A stretch of 64,000 bases of DNA from Asterias amurensis (Eukaryota; Echinodermata; Asteroidea; Forcipulatida; Asteriidae): assembly GCF_032118995.1 (NCBI RefSeq), contig NC_092648.1:20054450-20118449 (forward strand), given 5' to 3'. Positions 53,382 through 64,000 of this stretch are shown piece by piece. The notes below the pieces were generated by a model. It had not been told where the DNA came from and did not search any database. It saw nothing but the letters and a program-made list of their open reading frames with translations. The position numbers and the translations under genes were made by a program. Each line of letters opens with the position of its first letter. Within the stretch, counting starts at the first letter, position 1.

Positions 53382-53797
53382 TAAGCTACCCCACATGATC
53401 CATACGTGTCATTATTAATGTAAGTGTTATTGAAGATCTGCTGACGGCCGCAGTACAACCCAGGACAGGTACTCTGTCCTATCACTGGTTCTCCATAATC
53501 TGCAGGTGAAAACAACAAATAAACAAAATAAAACTTCACATTTTTTGTTTCCCCAAGATACAGGTTTGACTATTTGTTTTTAGTAAACTAACAAAGATAA
53601 ATCTGACATGTGACTCACTGTTTGAGCGATTCCTATCGATTGGCAGACTTAACAAAATATGTGGTAATAAACTTGTAGGCCTCCTTGTTTATTTTTTATA
53701 ACCCTTTACTTTCTTTTTGTAGTGTGTGTTGTGTCAATCAAATAAACTAAATCAAATTAAATCTTCAGAACATTTATTGAGGTTCCCGAATGAATTA

Positions 53798-54409
53798 CAG
53801 AAGTACAGGATTTATTGTATTATTATACAGAAAATTTAAGTATAAACATGTCAGTGACAGAGATCGGCCATTCAACCATTGACTTGTCTTGGCCATCAAT
53901 CTAGTTGTTCGAACCATCAAGTTGTCTAATGCTACCTCCATGGTTGTCTAAACCAGTCCCTTCTACCTCCGTGATCCAGTTGTTGGAACTAAAATTAGTT
54001 TTGAATTCAAATGTTTTGTTTTTCATGATAAGATTAAGTCTTAATTAAGAAAGAACTTAGTTAAAAGTCTTCATTACTATTAGATTGACTGAAAATGTCT
54101 CAGCAATATTGAATGGGGATGTACTAGACGTAATTTCTGAGTTTTTTTTTACTCTGATGTTGTTGTTGTTGTTGAATGTTTACAGGTTTTTTTCCTCACG
54201 AAATGAATGATTGTGTTCCCATCCCATTGGTATGGCATATAAACAAGGGAAAAACCACAACAAAGTCGACTAGCGAGAGCTACTGCAGCAGATGGTACTT
54301 ACATGGCTGAAATGGCCTATATCAGAACCTTCGATATTACAGAAGTACAGGATTTATTGTATTATTATACAGGAAATTTAAGTAAACATGTCAGTAAGTA
54401 ACAGAGATC
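53798..54409 (+). repeat. pair of 70-bp direct repeats
   Basis: 53798-53867 and 54339-54409 share TTACAGAAGTACAGGATTTA, TTGTATTATTATACAG and AAACATGTCAGT...CAGAGATCGG, about 541 bases apart. The second copy leads directly into LINE-like sequence. The intervening 470 bases are not recognised. Confidence 0.65.
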
Positions 54410-54412
54410 GGG

Positions 54413-54640
54413 ACCATAAAAGACTGGAATGATCTTCCTCAACACATCATCGAGCTGCCCACCTTGGAGCAGTTCAATGAGCGGAGGCAATCAGATGCGA
54501 GCAGGCATCAAGTCCTGTTTTACTTGCACACATCGTTATTTTTGTACTATTTCAGCACCCACTTACACACAAACCGTCCACCGTCGTCGGCAGCCGCACC
54601 CCTTGTCCAGATGCTCGGCTTTGACAAGTAGCTGAATAGG
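54413..54640 (+). mobile_element. 3' end of a LINE reverse-transcriptase ORF
   Basis: Plus-strand reading gives TIKDWNDLPQHIIELPTLEQ followed by FNERR, the usual C-terminal motif (W-N-x-L-P, then a short linker and F) of ORF2 in CR1/L2/Jockey-type non-LTR elements. The reading closes at a stop about 54630. No reverse-transcriptase core is present, so this is a 5'-truncated copy. Confidence 0.6.
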
Positions 54641-54918
54641 ATGTAGATGTAAAAAGAGGAGCAGAGCAGGAAAATAGATGGACTGAAGTTTCAATCTGTT
54701 TTGGTTATTATTCTATCACAACTCGATCACAACTTACAATTTTTCAATGTACAAATATACTCGGAGATGTTATGGTGATGCTAATCGTTCGACGTCCGGA
54801 CTAAAAATGAAGATGGGAGGGGCGGGAATTACGAAATGTTGCAGTCAGTGGATCCAATGAGCAGTACGTGCTGTGGTCCCTGGGGATCCGGGGGGCCACA
54901 CGCGCGCTGTGTTATAAA

Positions 54919-55072
54919 ACACATGTTGACTGGCATAATTCGGGTAACTAGTGTACGTCTATTCCCCCTCGGGCCTGTGTGGGTGATCAGATAGGTCCCT
55001 CTTCTGGTCACTCAAAGTCCCTCGGGCGGGGAATAGACGTACACTAGTTACCTCATTGCCAGTCAATATGTG
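54919..55072. repeat. hairpin element
   Basis: ACACATGTTGACTGGCATAA and TAACTAGTGTACGTCTATTC at the left, with their inverses at the right (55028-55072). Loop of about 55 nt contains CTCGGGCCTGTGTGGG. Arms about 45 nt. Confidence 0.75.
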
Positions 55073-55963
55073 TACGTTCATCCCACGTGACCGTGTTTCA
55101 GCCTACAAGAACACAGACAAAGCAAGAGGTGTGTTATAATCATGAAGGAAGGAAGAGAAGGAGCTCAAACGAATGGACTTCAAAAGTCGAACCCGTGGTA
55201 CCGCGGTCGTTTAACGACACCTCGTAATCACCCACATACCTTACACAAACAATGGGCCACCTGGCGTGTGTGAATTTGCGCGTGCGCACTTGGTTCTTCG
55301 CCAAACTATGGCGTCGTATGTCGTATGGATATAATAGAGGAAAAACTACTTTTTGAGACGCAATAACATTTTTGGACGCTACTGTACACCTTAAAGTCAC
55401 CTGGAAGTGGTATTTTTTTAATAAAGCTTTTGTCACTAAAATATGTGTTTTTATGAGAGGAATGTGAATAGAAAATTAACTAAGGTTTAAAAATCTTAGT
55501 TTTGATTGTATTTACAAATTTACGAGTAGGCCCGACCCGAGAGGGCGCTGTTCGTGACGTATTTCAAGGCGCGATATTTGGAGAGAAAATTTGTAGTCGG
55601 GCCCCCGTACATTACGTCTGGGAACATGGCACATCAAAACAAATTTAGACACGATTTTACACACATACGTACATTGAAACTTGAACATGTTGAACGCCTA
55701 GTGGTTTTTACAAAAGCTATTGCTGCTATTTTTATTTAACTTTGCGACTTTTTAGTGACCAAATGGGTTGTAAGATGTGGGTCTGCCTACGTATTATTAT
55801 AGAAATACGGCCACGGAGCAGACTGCACGCACGCACTATGGCTGCTGTATAATGGGCGGACGGTCACATAGGACCTGCACGCACGGTGAATCGCATGCGG
55901 TACCAACAAAAAATCGTGTCACTTGGCAAAAGCTAAAAACATACCCTCAAAGTTCAAACTTAC

Positions 55964-56306
55964 CCGAATTTGTTCACGTTTAGCAAATGCTCCTCTGAGT
56001 TCGTCACGTCTTTCAGATACCTTCTTCGACTTCCCACTAGCTAGAAAAATTGTTGGGACGGCGTCGTGTTTAAGAATGGCTCTTCTCGTCATGTCAAATG
56101 AGTTGTGTATCCAAGATTCGAAGCACGACGGCTCTAAGTGTTCGCTGCAGCGCTGAAAAAGACGTCGGACCGGACCACTTTGCTCTAGTTAATCTGACTT
56201 TCGCAGCCCACAACCGCCTATACTTGGGATCTGCAGGAAACAGATGAAGACTGACCCCATCTTTAGTTGTTTTGCTGCATCCAGCAGCAATACACCTGGT
56301 CGGCAT
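55964..56306 (-). pseudogene. THAP-domain exon with a frame break
   Basis: Starts MPTRCIAAGCSKTTKDGVSL, a THAP zinc-finger start (Cys5, Cys10), and continues to PTSFSAL. The next expected residues, CSEH (zinc Cys and His), are present but in another frame, about two bases out of register at 56146-56152. The second frame gives CSEHLEPSCFESWIH, then the AVPTIF box (HDAVPTIFL) and a basic end, finishing at donor GTAAGT (55963 onward). THAP proteins are sequence-specific DNA binders, some descended from P-element transposases. The gap is too short for an intron. Either a sequencing or allelic indel or a decayed gene. No later exon was found. Confidence 0.65.
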
Positions 56307-57553
56307 TGCCGGAAAAATGCCAGAAAAAAAACCTTTTTCGCAGCGTACAAGTCACGTCTTAGAATTACATGTACTTTTGCACGTGTGTTTATCTACGCAT
56401 CGAGGGGGGTCTGTGTTTGATCGAGGCAAAGTCTTCCTTTTCCTACGTCACAAAAGGGGTAGGCGGAGTCAACCCCAGTCACTTAATTAATTTTTTTAAC
56501 ATATAAATCGTGACAAACAATTACTCAAAAAATTGTTTTATTGTTAATAAACATATACTCTTATGTTAAAAGAAAAAAAAAAACCTATTTCCAGGTGCCT
56601 TTAACGATTAACACAATTGAATACCAACCACCCTCGTGTGCCTATACCCAAATTTTGATCCACCGCTAGTGACCGGAAAGTCACAAAAAATGTAAAAATA
56701 TGCCATGATGTTTCAGCGAAACACCACAAACGGTAAATGAAAACGTGTATATTCACAATTCTTGTCTCCAATGATTCAACCTTACACGAAGGCAACGGTG
56801 CAGGCGGTACCGCACGTTCTGTACAAAGAGATCTAATCCTGCTCGTTAATCGGCCGTCCAGCTGGAGGTCTCCTATCTTTTTCCACTGGTCAGACAGGGG
56901 CATTGTCAGGCCGGTATTCTTTTTTACTCTGCGGTTTTGCGGGTCGTTCGAGCTCCTTTAATTCTCTTCCTTCCTCCATGGTTATAATGCAGTCTATCAA
57001 AGCAAGGCGCATGGGGACGAGCGAAAAAACTATTTTGATTCCCGCGCCGCACGGCGCCCTCAGTTGACCATTTCGTCACACATGTCTGTGATCTTCGAAT
57101 TCAAGCAGTTCCAGTCTGTATGTGCGGGGAAAGAACGATGATTATTTACTTAATTAACTTAACTTTACTTTACATAATATACCTGATTTCTGCAATGTGT
57201 GATGTAGAAGCGAGATTCATGTCCTCAAGTCTGGTATTGAGCTTCTGTGTGGTGTGCTTGGCAGTTGATGTCCACAAGATCATATTGAATACGACACATC
57301 ATGTTTCCAGCACAACAATAACACCATGGATAATAATGCTGCTGTTGTTGTTGTGTGGGCTTTACAAAGAGACCCCTTATTATTTGGTCGCCATCTTTTG
57401 TGAGCTGGTAAGGACGCCGATAACTGATGACGCAGTTCCAAAACGCACCAAGAAAGGGTAATAAATTTTTAATTTTGTTTTTACTTCCTGTAAAAATGCA
57501 CTTCCGTAAAACCACTGGTACTTCCGTGAACGGTACTATTTGGTTCTTCTTAC
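56307..57553. other. no confident gene
   Basis: A minus-strand stretch at 56786-56903 opens with ATG and ends at a GTAAGG donor, so could be a first exon, but its 39 codons match nothing I know. A plus-strand open frame at 57120-57461 is hydrophobic with no family match. Otherwise nothing. Confidence 0.4.
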
Positions 57554-57557
57554 TTAA

Positions 57558-57977
57558 AGGGTATATGTACTTTTTCCTAACAAAAAACACAATGTCCACA
57601 GATATACATTAAACTTACACAATTTGAAGATTATGATAGTAGAAAGCTTCCCTTGAAATTTTACTTACTGAGGTGCTGTAGTTTTTGAGATATGAGTAAA
57701 AGTAATAATTTTCGTCTCAGTTTTAGCATGTAAAAACGTATTAACCAGTTATGCTATGGTTTTGGTATAATATCATAACTTGTTAAGGGGATTTTACATG
57801 CTAAAATAGTTTTGGTCTCATGAGCCAAAACTATTTTGTGACTTGTTTTACTCATTTCTCAAAAACTACACAACCTTAGTTAGTAATATTTGAAGGGAAG
57901 CTTTCCACTATCATTATCTTCAAACCCTGTAAGTTTAATGTAAATCTGTGGACATTTTGAAAAAGTACCCGAATCCT
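57558..57977. repeat. TTAA-flanked long palindrome MITE, family F (copy 2)
   Basis: AGGGTATATGTACTTTTTCC to GAAAAAGTACCCGAATCCT, TTAA at 57554-57557 and 57978-57981. Arms share CAATGTCCACAGATATACAT with copy 1. 420 bp. Confidence 0.88.
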
Positions 57978-58470
57978 TTAAAACATGTAGGGCGCGTAAT
58001 CCGCTTGAATTTTCTTCATTTCATCCAGGCTCAAAGTCAAAGTCATGACGTAAACTAATTTTTACAAAAAAGGGAGGTATCTCATTGAGGTAAATTAGAT
58101 ACTATATTATTTCATATCAAATGAAAAAGTGGTGGCGTCATACAGAAACTTTTCCGAAGACAGCACCATTTTGTTAAAATAGGAGACACAAAAGCATAAA
58201 TTTAGAAAAAAGAGGAACAAAAGCAGACCAGTTCTTTTTTATCGGGGGTAAAGAATATTTTTATTATTATTTTGTTTTTTACCTATACACCGAGTTTTTG
58301 TTAGCCCTGTTTACTCGGTGCTTTCCTGATTCCTGTGAACAAATATCACAGGCATATTACTCGGGTGAGATTGGAACCCAAAACCCTTGCAATACAAAAA
58401 TAATAATAACATACATGTAATAATTTACTTTATTCCCGATGCAAGTTTAATAAGGGGCTGTTTATGACTA

Positions 58471-58690
58471 AATGAGCAAAACCATATTATAATCTTGAGC
58501 AAAACCATTATATGAGCAAAACCATATATTATAGAGCAAAACCATATATTTAAGAGCAAAACCATGTATATAAGAGCAAAAACCATAATAAGAGCAAAAC
58601 CATACTATAAGAGCAATCCCATATAAGAGCAAACCCATATATATTTAAGAGCAAAGACGAATATATAATGATCAAAGACCATCCAAAATA
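58471..58690 (+). repeat. minisatellite, about 20-bp unit
   Basis: About eleven imperfect units of AGAGCAAAACCATATATA with variable spacing (ATTATAATCTTG, TATTTA, GTATATA). Confidence 0.85.
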
Positions 58691-58993
58691 TATAAAGCAC
58701 CTGTGGGGTGGGGGTTTGTGTTGTTTGTGATGTCACAGTCAAAGCGCAAACGTGTAGTCACTTTGGGGTTGTGGGCTACCTTCGAATTGTCAGGGTTCTG
58801 CGTTGTTGCAGGCGCCCTTTGTAAAGTCACAGTCATAGCGCAAACGTCCAGTAACTCTGCGCTTACATTGGAAGCAAAGAACAATGCAGGGGATCATTAC
58901 TGGGGTTCGGATCACAACGGAGGCACGACGGAGGTGTGCAGTCTACCTGCAGTACACTAATCCCCATTGTTATTTATCTACAGGGATATGCGG

Positions 58994-59621
58994 CATTTTT
59001 TCATGCGTGACCTCGGTTTGAATACTAATTAGTCAAAAGGGCTTCTGGAATTCGGTCATTGGAATCAGCTCATTCAGCCCATGGTATAGACGGGCGCTTT
59101 TATTATTGACTAACTTATGCTTGGTGGTCAAGGTACCATGCCAACGAAAAATAGCATGCTGCCCTATCAGTCGATGATGTCATCGTCAGCCAATAACCCG
59201 TGCAAGAAAACCATTCTGTCTAATAGTTGACTTTTTCGTAATGTGAGATTTTGATTAACGGTGGAAATCGCTGTATCCTGACTGGACTAGGAACGATCCG
59301 GTCTCGGTTTAAACATTTAACTAGGTAGAATATGAAATAATCTATCCATACATACTAATTGGGGACTGTTGCCGACGTTCATAACGGGAAAATTTGCCGT
59401 GTTTTTGTGACTTATTTTCTCCGTTTTTGAAGCCATTTTTCACGTACAAATTTCTCTATTTAAAAATTGAGTTGCACCGATTTTTTTAATACATAACGAC
59501 AGATATGCTCTTTTACTGGTACATTAGTTTGGTTGAGACTTTCCAGAAAAGGCCGAAAAAGACTGAATTTTAGAAGCCCTTTGTACTAATTAGTATTCAA
59601 ACCGAGGTCACGCATGAAAAA
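58994..59621. repeat. TIR element, about 628 bp
   Basis: Left end TTTTTCATGCGTGACCTCGG continuing TTTGAATACTAATTAGT; right end is its inverse (about 59573-59621). Arms about 50 nt with a few mismatches. Interior of about 530 bases has no coding capacity, so a non-autonomous DNA transposon is likely. Confidence 0.8.
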
Positions 59622-60845
59622 TCACGCCTACTCGCGCAGATAAATGACAAAGGAGACTTATTAAATCGAGTGTTCTGCGGCACACAGTGATACGTCTTTG
59701 GAACGGGGGACAGGAAACAGCAAAATAAATTATTGATAAACTCAACTGGGCTGTTAGGGAAATGAAAAAGTGGATGATCGTAAGAATGGGGATAGAGCCA
59801 CTATAAGTGGGACGCCGTGCAAAACTGGAAAACATTAGAATGGGGTATACAAGAGCCAAACTGGAAAACTGAGTCATGGGTAAACAGTGGCAAGCAACAA
59901 ACAATGCCAAGGCGCGGTATTATGGGACAGGGAGAGGGAAGGGGCACATGGTGGAACAGGGAGTGGAGGAACGGCAAAATAAATGACGAGAAAAAATAAA
60001 CGGGGCTCGGAATATAATAAGGGAAAAAAGAAAAAAAGAATACTTGAAAATGATACAGGACTGAAAAATAGTAAATTGAATGGGTACAAAATAAGCGAAT
60101 TGGGTATAAACGGAACTGGGAAGAACCATTAGCTGGACCCGAGCGAGACTAGAAAACATAGATGGGACTGACAAATAAAAAGAAACGGCAAACAGCCACA
60201 GAGCCTGGATTTCCTGCAGGCATGATTTGTACACAGCTAAATGGAAGAAAACATAAAATCTTATATTTTATGGAGATTGCACTGTCCAATTCTTATTAAC
60301 TTTTCATTTGATAAAAAGGGGGCACATCTCAAGGCTTGCCCAGTTTCAGAAAAGTGCATATTCCGTTTGACAAAAACATGAATTCCGTTTCAGGCACAAA
60401 AAAATTACGTTTCATGTTTTTTTAATTGGACAACTTCCTAAATGTTCATTTGAACTGACATTTTTCAAAAAAATACTTAAAAAAATGTTGTTTTTTATAT
60501 TAATTGGCATACTGCTGATCGATGCAACAGAAAGATGCCCTCGGCTTCATGTAACATCGTGTGTTCTGGATGGGAATTGCACAATAATGTAGAATAAAAT
60601 GATCCACGGTTATGATCTCGTACTTTTTAATGATGCTTTTCCAGTCTAACTCAAATAATCTAAACTATTAAAAGCGTAACCCGCGCCATCTTGGATTGAA
60701 AATTAGAAGGTCCAGTGGCATGGCATCCTTGTGGAATCCAACACGGTTGTATCGTTACAGACGTCGGGTTGCAAGTCTACAAAACCCTGAACCGAACTCC
60801 CTCTTACGAGTTGTCTGATTGGCTGGAGTCACGAGCGATATCTCC

Positions 60846-61010
60846 TTACATGTGTGGTTGTCTGGTTTTGATATGGGCCACCTGTTGGTCGAAGGGGGAA
60901 GCCGTAGGCTGCGCACAGAGTCACCTCTGTGGTTGTCTGGTTTTAATATGGGCCACCTGTTGGTGTGGGGGGGGGAAGCTGTTGGCTGCACACAGAGCCA
61001 CCTCTTTAGG
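60846..61010 (+). repeat. two-unit tandem duplication, about 82 bp
   Basis: Each unit has TGTGGTTGTCTGGTTTTGAT (or TTTAAT), ATGGGCCACCTGTTGGT and GCACACAGAG or GCGCACAGAG. Confidence 0.75.
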
Positions 61011-61709
61011 TTTGAAGTGGGTGGCAACCTCGGCCTCCCATTAACATTCCAGAGTGACTCATTGATGTTTCGCAGAGGGGTAAATGGCATTGTGTATATG
61101 TATACCATTTTGTACAGGGGGGTTTAATTTCGCGTGTTAAATAAAAAACATTAGGCTTTAATACATGCATCTGTTACATATGTGTTTATTACAATTAAGT
61201 CACTCATGTAGGCCTACCCAACTTTCCAGCATTTTTTAAACGCATCAAATAGCAACCCATTGTTGTGAAACTTTATTTGTTCCATTTAACTCTGCATCAT
61301 TGGTGGTACAGTCCATATGTCATCCCCCACACACAGAACGTATACACGCAAAAGTTGAAACATTTTCAAAAAGAAAGTAAATGCATTACTGATTCTTTTC
61401 ATATACATTGTATAGGTTTTGCCAGTTAAACCTACAAAAGAGTACATGAAATCACCGTTTAATAATAGTATGCTTTCATAGTTACGAACTTTGTGAAACA
61501 TCAACGGCTGTTTTGAAGCTGTAAACGAACATTCCATTCAAAGTTCTGAAGCAACCAAATTGTTAGAACGCAGCCTGGTCAGGACTCAGGATGTAGATTT
61601 TGCCAAATCCTTTTTGTATTAAGCGATCGTCCGTCGGGTTTTGTTATCGAAAGAGCCCCCATGTGCAGCTGAATCGGGTACTTTTTACGAGTTTCTCTAT
61701 ACAAAACTA

Positions 61710-61866
61710 ACCAAACTGGCCTACAAACCCTTAAAACAACAAGGCCAATGTTTTCTGAAAGTGAATTAAGTGAGAGGATGTAGGGGTAGCTGGCATACAA
61801 ACCCTCAAAATAACTAGGCAAATGTTTTTTGAAAGTGAATTAAGTGAGAGAATGTAGGAGTAGTTA
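61710..61866 (+). repeat. two-unit tandem duplication, about 79 bp
   Basis: Units share GGCCTACAAACCCTTAAAAC / GGCATACAAACCCTCAAAAT and GAAAGTGAATTAAGTGAGAG. It abuts the family B element at 61871. Confidence 0.7.
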
Positions 61867-61870
61867 TTAA

Positions 61871-62253
61871 AGGAACACGTTGCCTTGGATCGGAGGAGTT
61901 GGTCTATTAAAAGCGTTTGAAACCGTTTGTTATGAAATGCATATAGTTAGAAAGATGTTTTAAAAGTAGAATATAATGATCCACACAAGTATCACTCGAG
62001 ACTGCCCGGTTTTCCTTTTACGTCGCGAACTAACACGGTCGGCCATTTATGGGAGTCAAAATTTTGACTCCCATAAATGGCCGACCGTGTTACTCGACAG
62101 GGTAAAAAGAAAACCACGCAATTTCGAGGCATATTTGTGTAGATCATTGTATTCTACTTTTACAATATCTTTCTAACCATATACATTTTACAACAAACGG
62201 TTACAGAACGATTTTCAAAGACCAACTCGACCGATCCAAGGCAACGTGTTCCT
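61871..62253. repeat. TTAA-flanked long palindrome MITE, family B (copy 4)
   Basis: 383 bp, TTAA at 61867-61870 and 62254-62257; centre GTCAAAATTTTGAC perfectly preserved. Confidence 0.9.
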
Positions 62254-63437
62254 TTAAAGACCAATAAAATTACCGTTTTTATTATTTTAGTTTGTATAGG
62301 GTTCCACAGATAATTAAGATAACATTATAAAATTGGATGTTTGATCAGGGGACTTCGTCACGCGGGGCGCGCGCCCCGGCCGATGTTGACCAGAAAGTTT
62401 ACATGAGAATTAATTGATATGACATCTAAAAATTAATGAGGCCGACGCTCTGTTACTCCCAAAAGCGGTAGTAAAAACAGTAGATTAGATGTTGCACAGC
62501 ATGTTCGGAAAACTCGCTTTATTTGGTGCTCAGACAACTTTGTATGCGTCGTTGGACGTACGCTCAATAAATCACAATGAATGGGGCCTTAGATTCTAAA
62601 ATCGTGTACACGTCATTGGAAACAAAGCAAAAATCATTCAACAGTTATAGCAACCAATCATTAAATATATTTATTTTCAATACAATTTGCAGAAATTGAC
62701 TTTGTCGTTAAAGTCCATACCAACTGGCGCGGTTTTTTTAATCTGCTGTATACCTTTTCAGTCAGATAAACTCCACGGCTATTCGTGGCTGTGATTATGA
62801 GTTTGTTTTAAAAGAGGGTACCACTTTCATACAAGCCTTTTTAGTCAGATTTCTCCTGGGCTATTAGCAGCGTTGATTATTGTTGAGGGGGAGGCCAGAC
62901 TTAGACCACTCAAATCCGTGTGACTGAATTATACCAAATGTGCTCAACACAATAAAATAAGTGTGTCATTGGAGCAGTGTACGTGCTATATTTTTAGTCG
63001 ACTAAGCATTATTACCTTTACAGTCATCTTAGCTGGGAAATACTCAGTGCAGTGGATAAAATTGACACAATGACAAAAGCCGATTGAATTAATACTATGC
63101 GTAAATGAGGCGAAACATAATCCACATTACGGATAATGCGTTGGCCCGCTCGATCAACACTAAAATATTACGAAATACCCTACATATCATGCCAAGTACC
63201 ATCATTGCCAAGTATACCCATCCCAATAGTAAAGTTTAATTCCAGAAACGAACACCAATTCCTTGGAGAACGCAAGAGAGAAGGTGAGGAGGGGAGGCGA
63301 CGCGTCGCAACGTTTTAATCCAACATTTTAAATACAATTTCTAATCCAATCCTACGAAATGATTATTACCTGTAAGAATACCTCCCTTGCCCCCACATTA
63401 CCTTTACAACATTTGTATACTAGAATCCTTCTCATGT

Positions 63438-63475
63438 AGCGGGGTGCCGCGCGAAGCGCGGCATCCCGCTAGTCT
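63438..63475. repeat. GC-rich hairpin followed by CTAGT
   Basis: TAGCGGGGTGCCGCGC pairs with GCGCGGCATCCCGCTA around a GAA-type loop, with CTAGT at the edge. Resembles the terminal hairpin plus CTRRT of Helitrons, but no Helitron body is seen; another GC hairpin is at about 62362-62378. Confidence 0.4.
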
Positions 63476-64000
63476 TAATAAAGAATGCAATTTCAATAGT
63501 TTTGGCCTAAAAAACATGAATACAACAAAAAGAATAAAAAAAAAAAAATCTTTTTTCCTTTCCCCCCCGTTTTCCGTTTAAAAGGGCGGATTCCGCGAAT
63601 TCCGTCCGTTTTCCGCGATGGTAGGAAATAATAAACTCTTGGTTTTATGTGGCAATTATGACACAAAATGTCAACTTTCCCATAGGACCAGTGTAGTATC
63701 TTGCCTGCCAGAACACTCAAAAAATGTACAAGGTCACACTTGTTGTAAACAAGGTTCCCATGGTCTATAGAAAGCAACCTTCCTGATTAAAAAAAATGAA
63801 AGTCCAGTACACATCAATGAAGGACAATGGGTGATAGAAAAAAAGGAGAAAAACTTCCCCTCCTACATGGAAGAACCGAACAGACTTGTGTGTATCTGGT
63901 GTTTGCTATACTGCCTCTCCTTTGTCATAACAGAAAATAGGAATAAACTATAATAAATAATGGTTAACATGTTTCCATGATGTTGTATTTAAAAAAAACC

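Larger units (their letters stand above)
50718..53499 (-). pseudogene. JKAMP: JKAMP (JAMP) gene fragments, probably decayed
   Basis: Three clean exons and one damaged piece match JKAMP, an ER multi-pass protein that couples JNK signalling and ER-associated degradation. Exon 53390-53499 encodes STCPGLYCGRQQIF and YGSCG (human CLGLYCG...YGECG). Exon 52311-52442 encodes CVPCTSSPIVYDWLYIGFMV (human CQPCTESPELYDWLYLGFMA) and a membrane segment. Exon 51521-51602 encodes a second membrane segment with IIECSRAVILTLL. The piece ending at 50718 encodes TMLNNPTPDYTNTLHCTQES then VYPL, followed by GTAAGT. Problems: no start exon found; the CPRG-type segment after YGSCG is not found; the frame of the fourth piece meets TGA at 50801-50803; the C-terminal half (about 150 residues) is not seen on this strand before the CENPV-like gene. 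The good splice sites mean recent decay, unfound small exons or assembly error are all possible. Confidence 0.6.
57985..64000. other. gene-free right end
   Basis: No exon is recognised on either strand over 6 kb; what is visible is repeats, listed separately. A purine-rich stretch with recurring AACTGGAAAAC/GGGAC motifs lies at about 59700-60180, and T-rich sequence occurs near 63540. Confidence 0.5.

Noticed and set aside
53798-54409. Solo or paired LTRs of a retroelement
   Set aside because: The 70-bp direct repeats lack LTR ends, primer-binding site or any coding part between them; the following sequence is LINE-like.
56786-56903. Possible first exon (minus) whose phase would fit the first JKAMP exon seen
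   Set aside because: The phase match has a one-in-three chance, the THAP exon lies between, and its peptide matches no known JKAMP N-terminus.
57120-57461. 113-codon hydrophobic plus-strand frame
   Set aside because: AT-rich hydrophobic frame with no homologue known to me, no splice or UTR evidence.
58471-58690. CRISPR-like array
   Set aside because: Short degenerate units with AT spacers in animal DNA; it is a minisatellite.

Overview
The window is nuclear DNA of a multicellular animal. Genes are split into many short exons with GT-AG introns, there are no operons, and many short non-autonomous transposons occur in introns and between genes. The protein matches are deuterostome-like, and the repeat population looks like what I know from echinoderm genomes, most likely a sea star: TTAA-flanked hairpin elements, hairpins beginning GGGCCCAATTTCATAAAGC, and frequent GCGCCCTCT motifs. 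The species call is an inference. Gene identities come from remembered family sequences, not from a search.

Layout, left to right. (1) 3834-17999, minus: a complete 20-exon SCFD1/Sly1 gene (641 aa), the Sec1/Munc18 protein of ER-Golgi SNARE fusion. (2) 19849-23314, minus: a two-exon gene for an unrecognised, mostly disordered 271-aa protein. (3) 25005-29342, plus: a complete five-exon PIGF gene (GPI-anchor ethanolamine-phosphate transfer, ER membrane), head-to-head with gene 2. (4) 34589-43244, minus: a complete eight-exon seipin/BSCL2 gene (lipid-droplet biogenesis, ER membrane) with a long acidic tail made of two repeats; its tail end converges on PIGF. (5) 44287-46882, plus: a complete four-exon CENPV-like gene (GFA-type zinc fold), head-to-head with seipin. 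(6) 50718-53499, minus: pieces of JKAMP/JAMP that look incomplete and probably decayed, with a hairpin transposon inserted at a splice donor. (7) 55964-56306, minus: one THAP-domain exon with a frame break. From about 57 kb to the right end I see repeats only.

The genes do not form a pathway cluster. SCFD1, PIGF, seipin and JKAMP all act at the ER, but this is probably chance. The most informative non-genic content is a set of palindromic (fold-back) elements. At least three sequence families are flanked by TTAA, others have 8-bp duplications, and one sits inside the JKAMP splice-site region. No virus-like element was recognised. One LINE 3' end and several tRNA-derived SINEs are present. I found no clearly new biological system. 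The best leads are the TTAA hairpin families, the splice-site insertion in JKAMP, the seipin tail duplication and the unknown two-exon gene.
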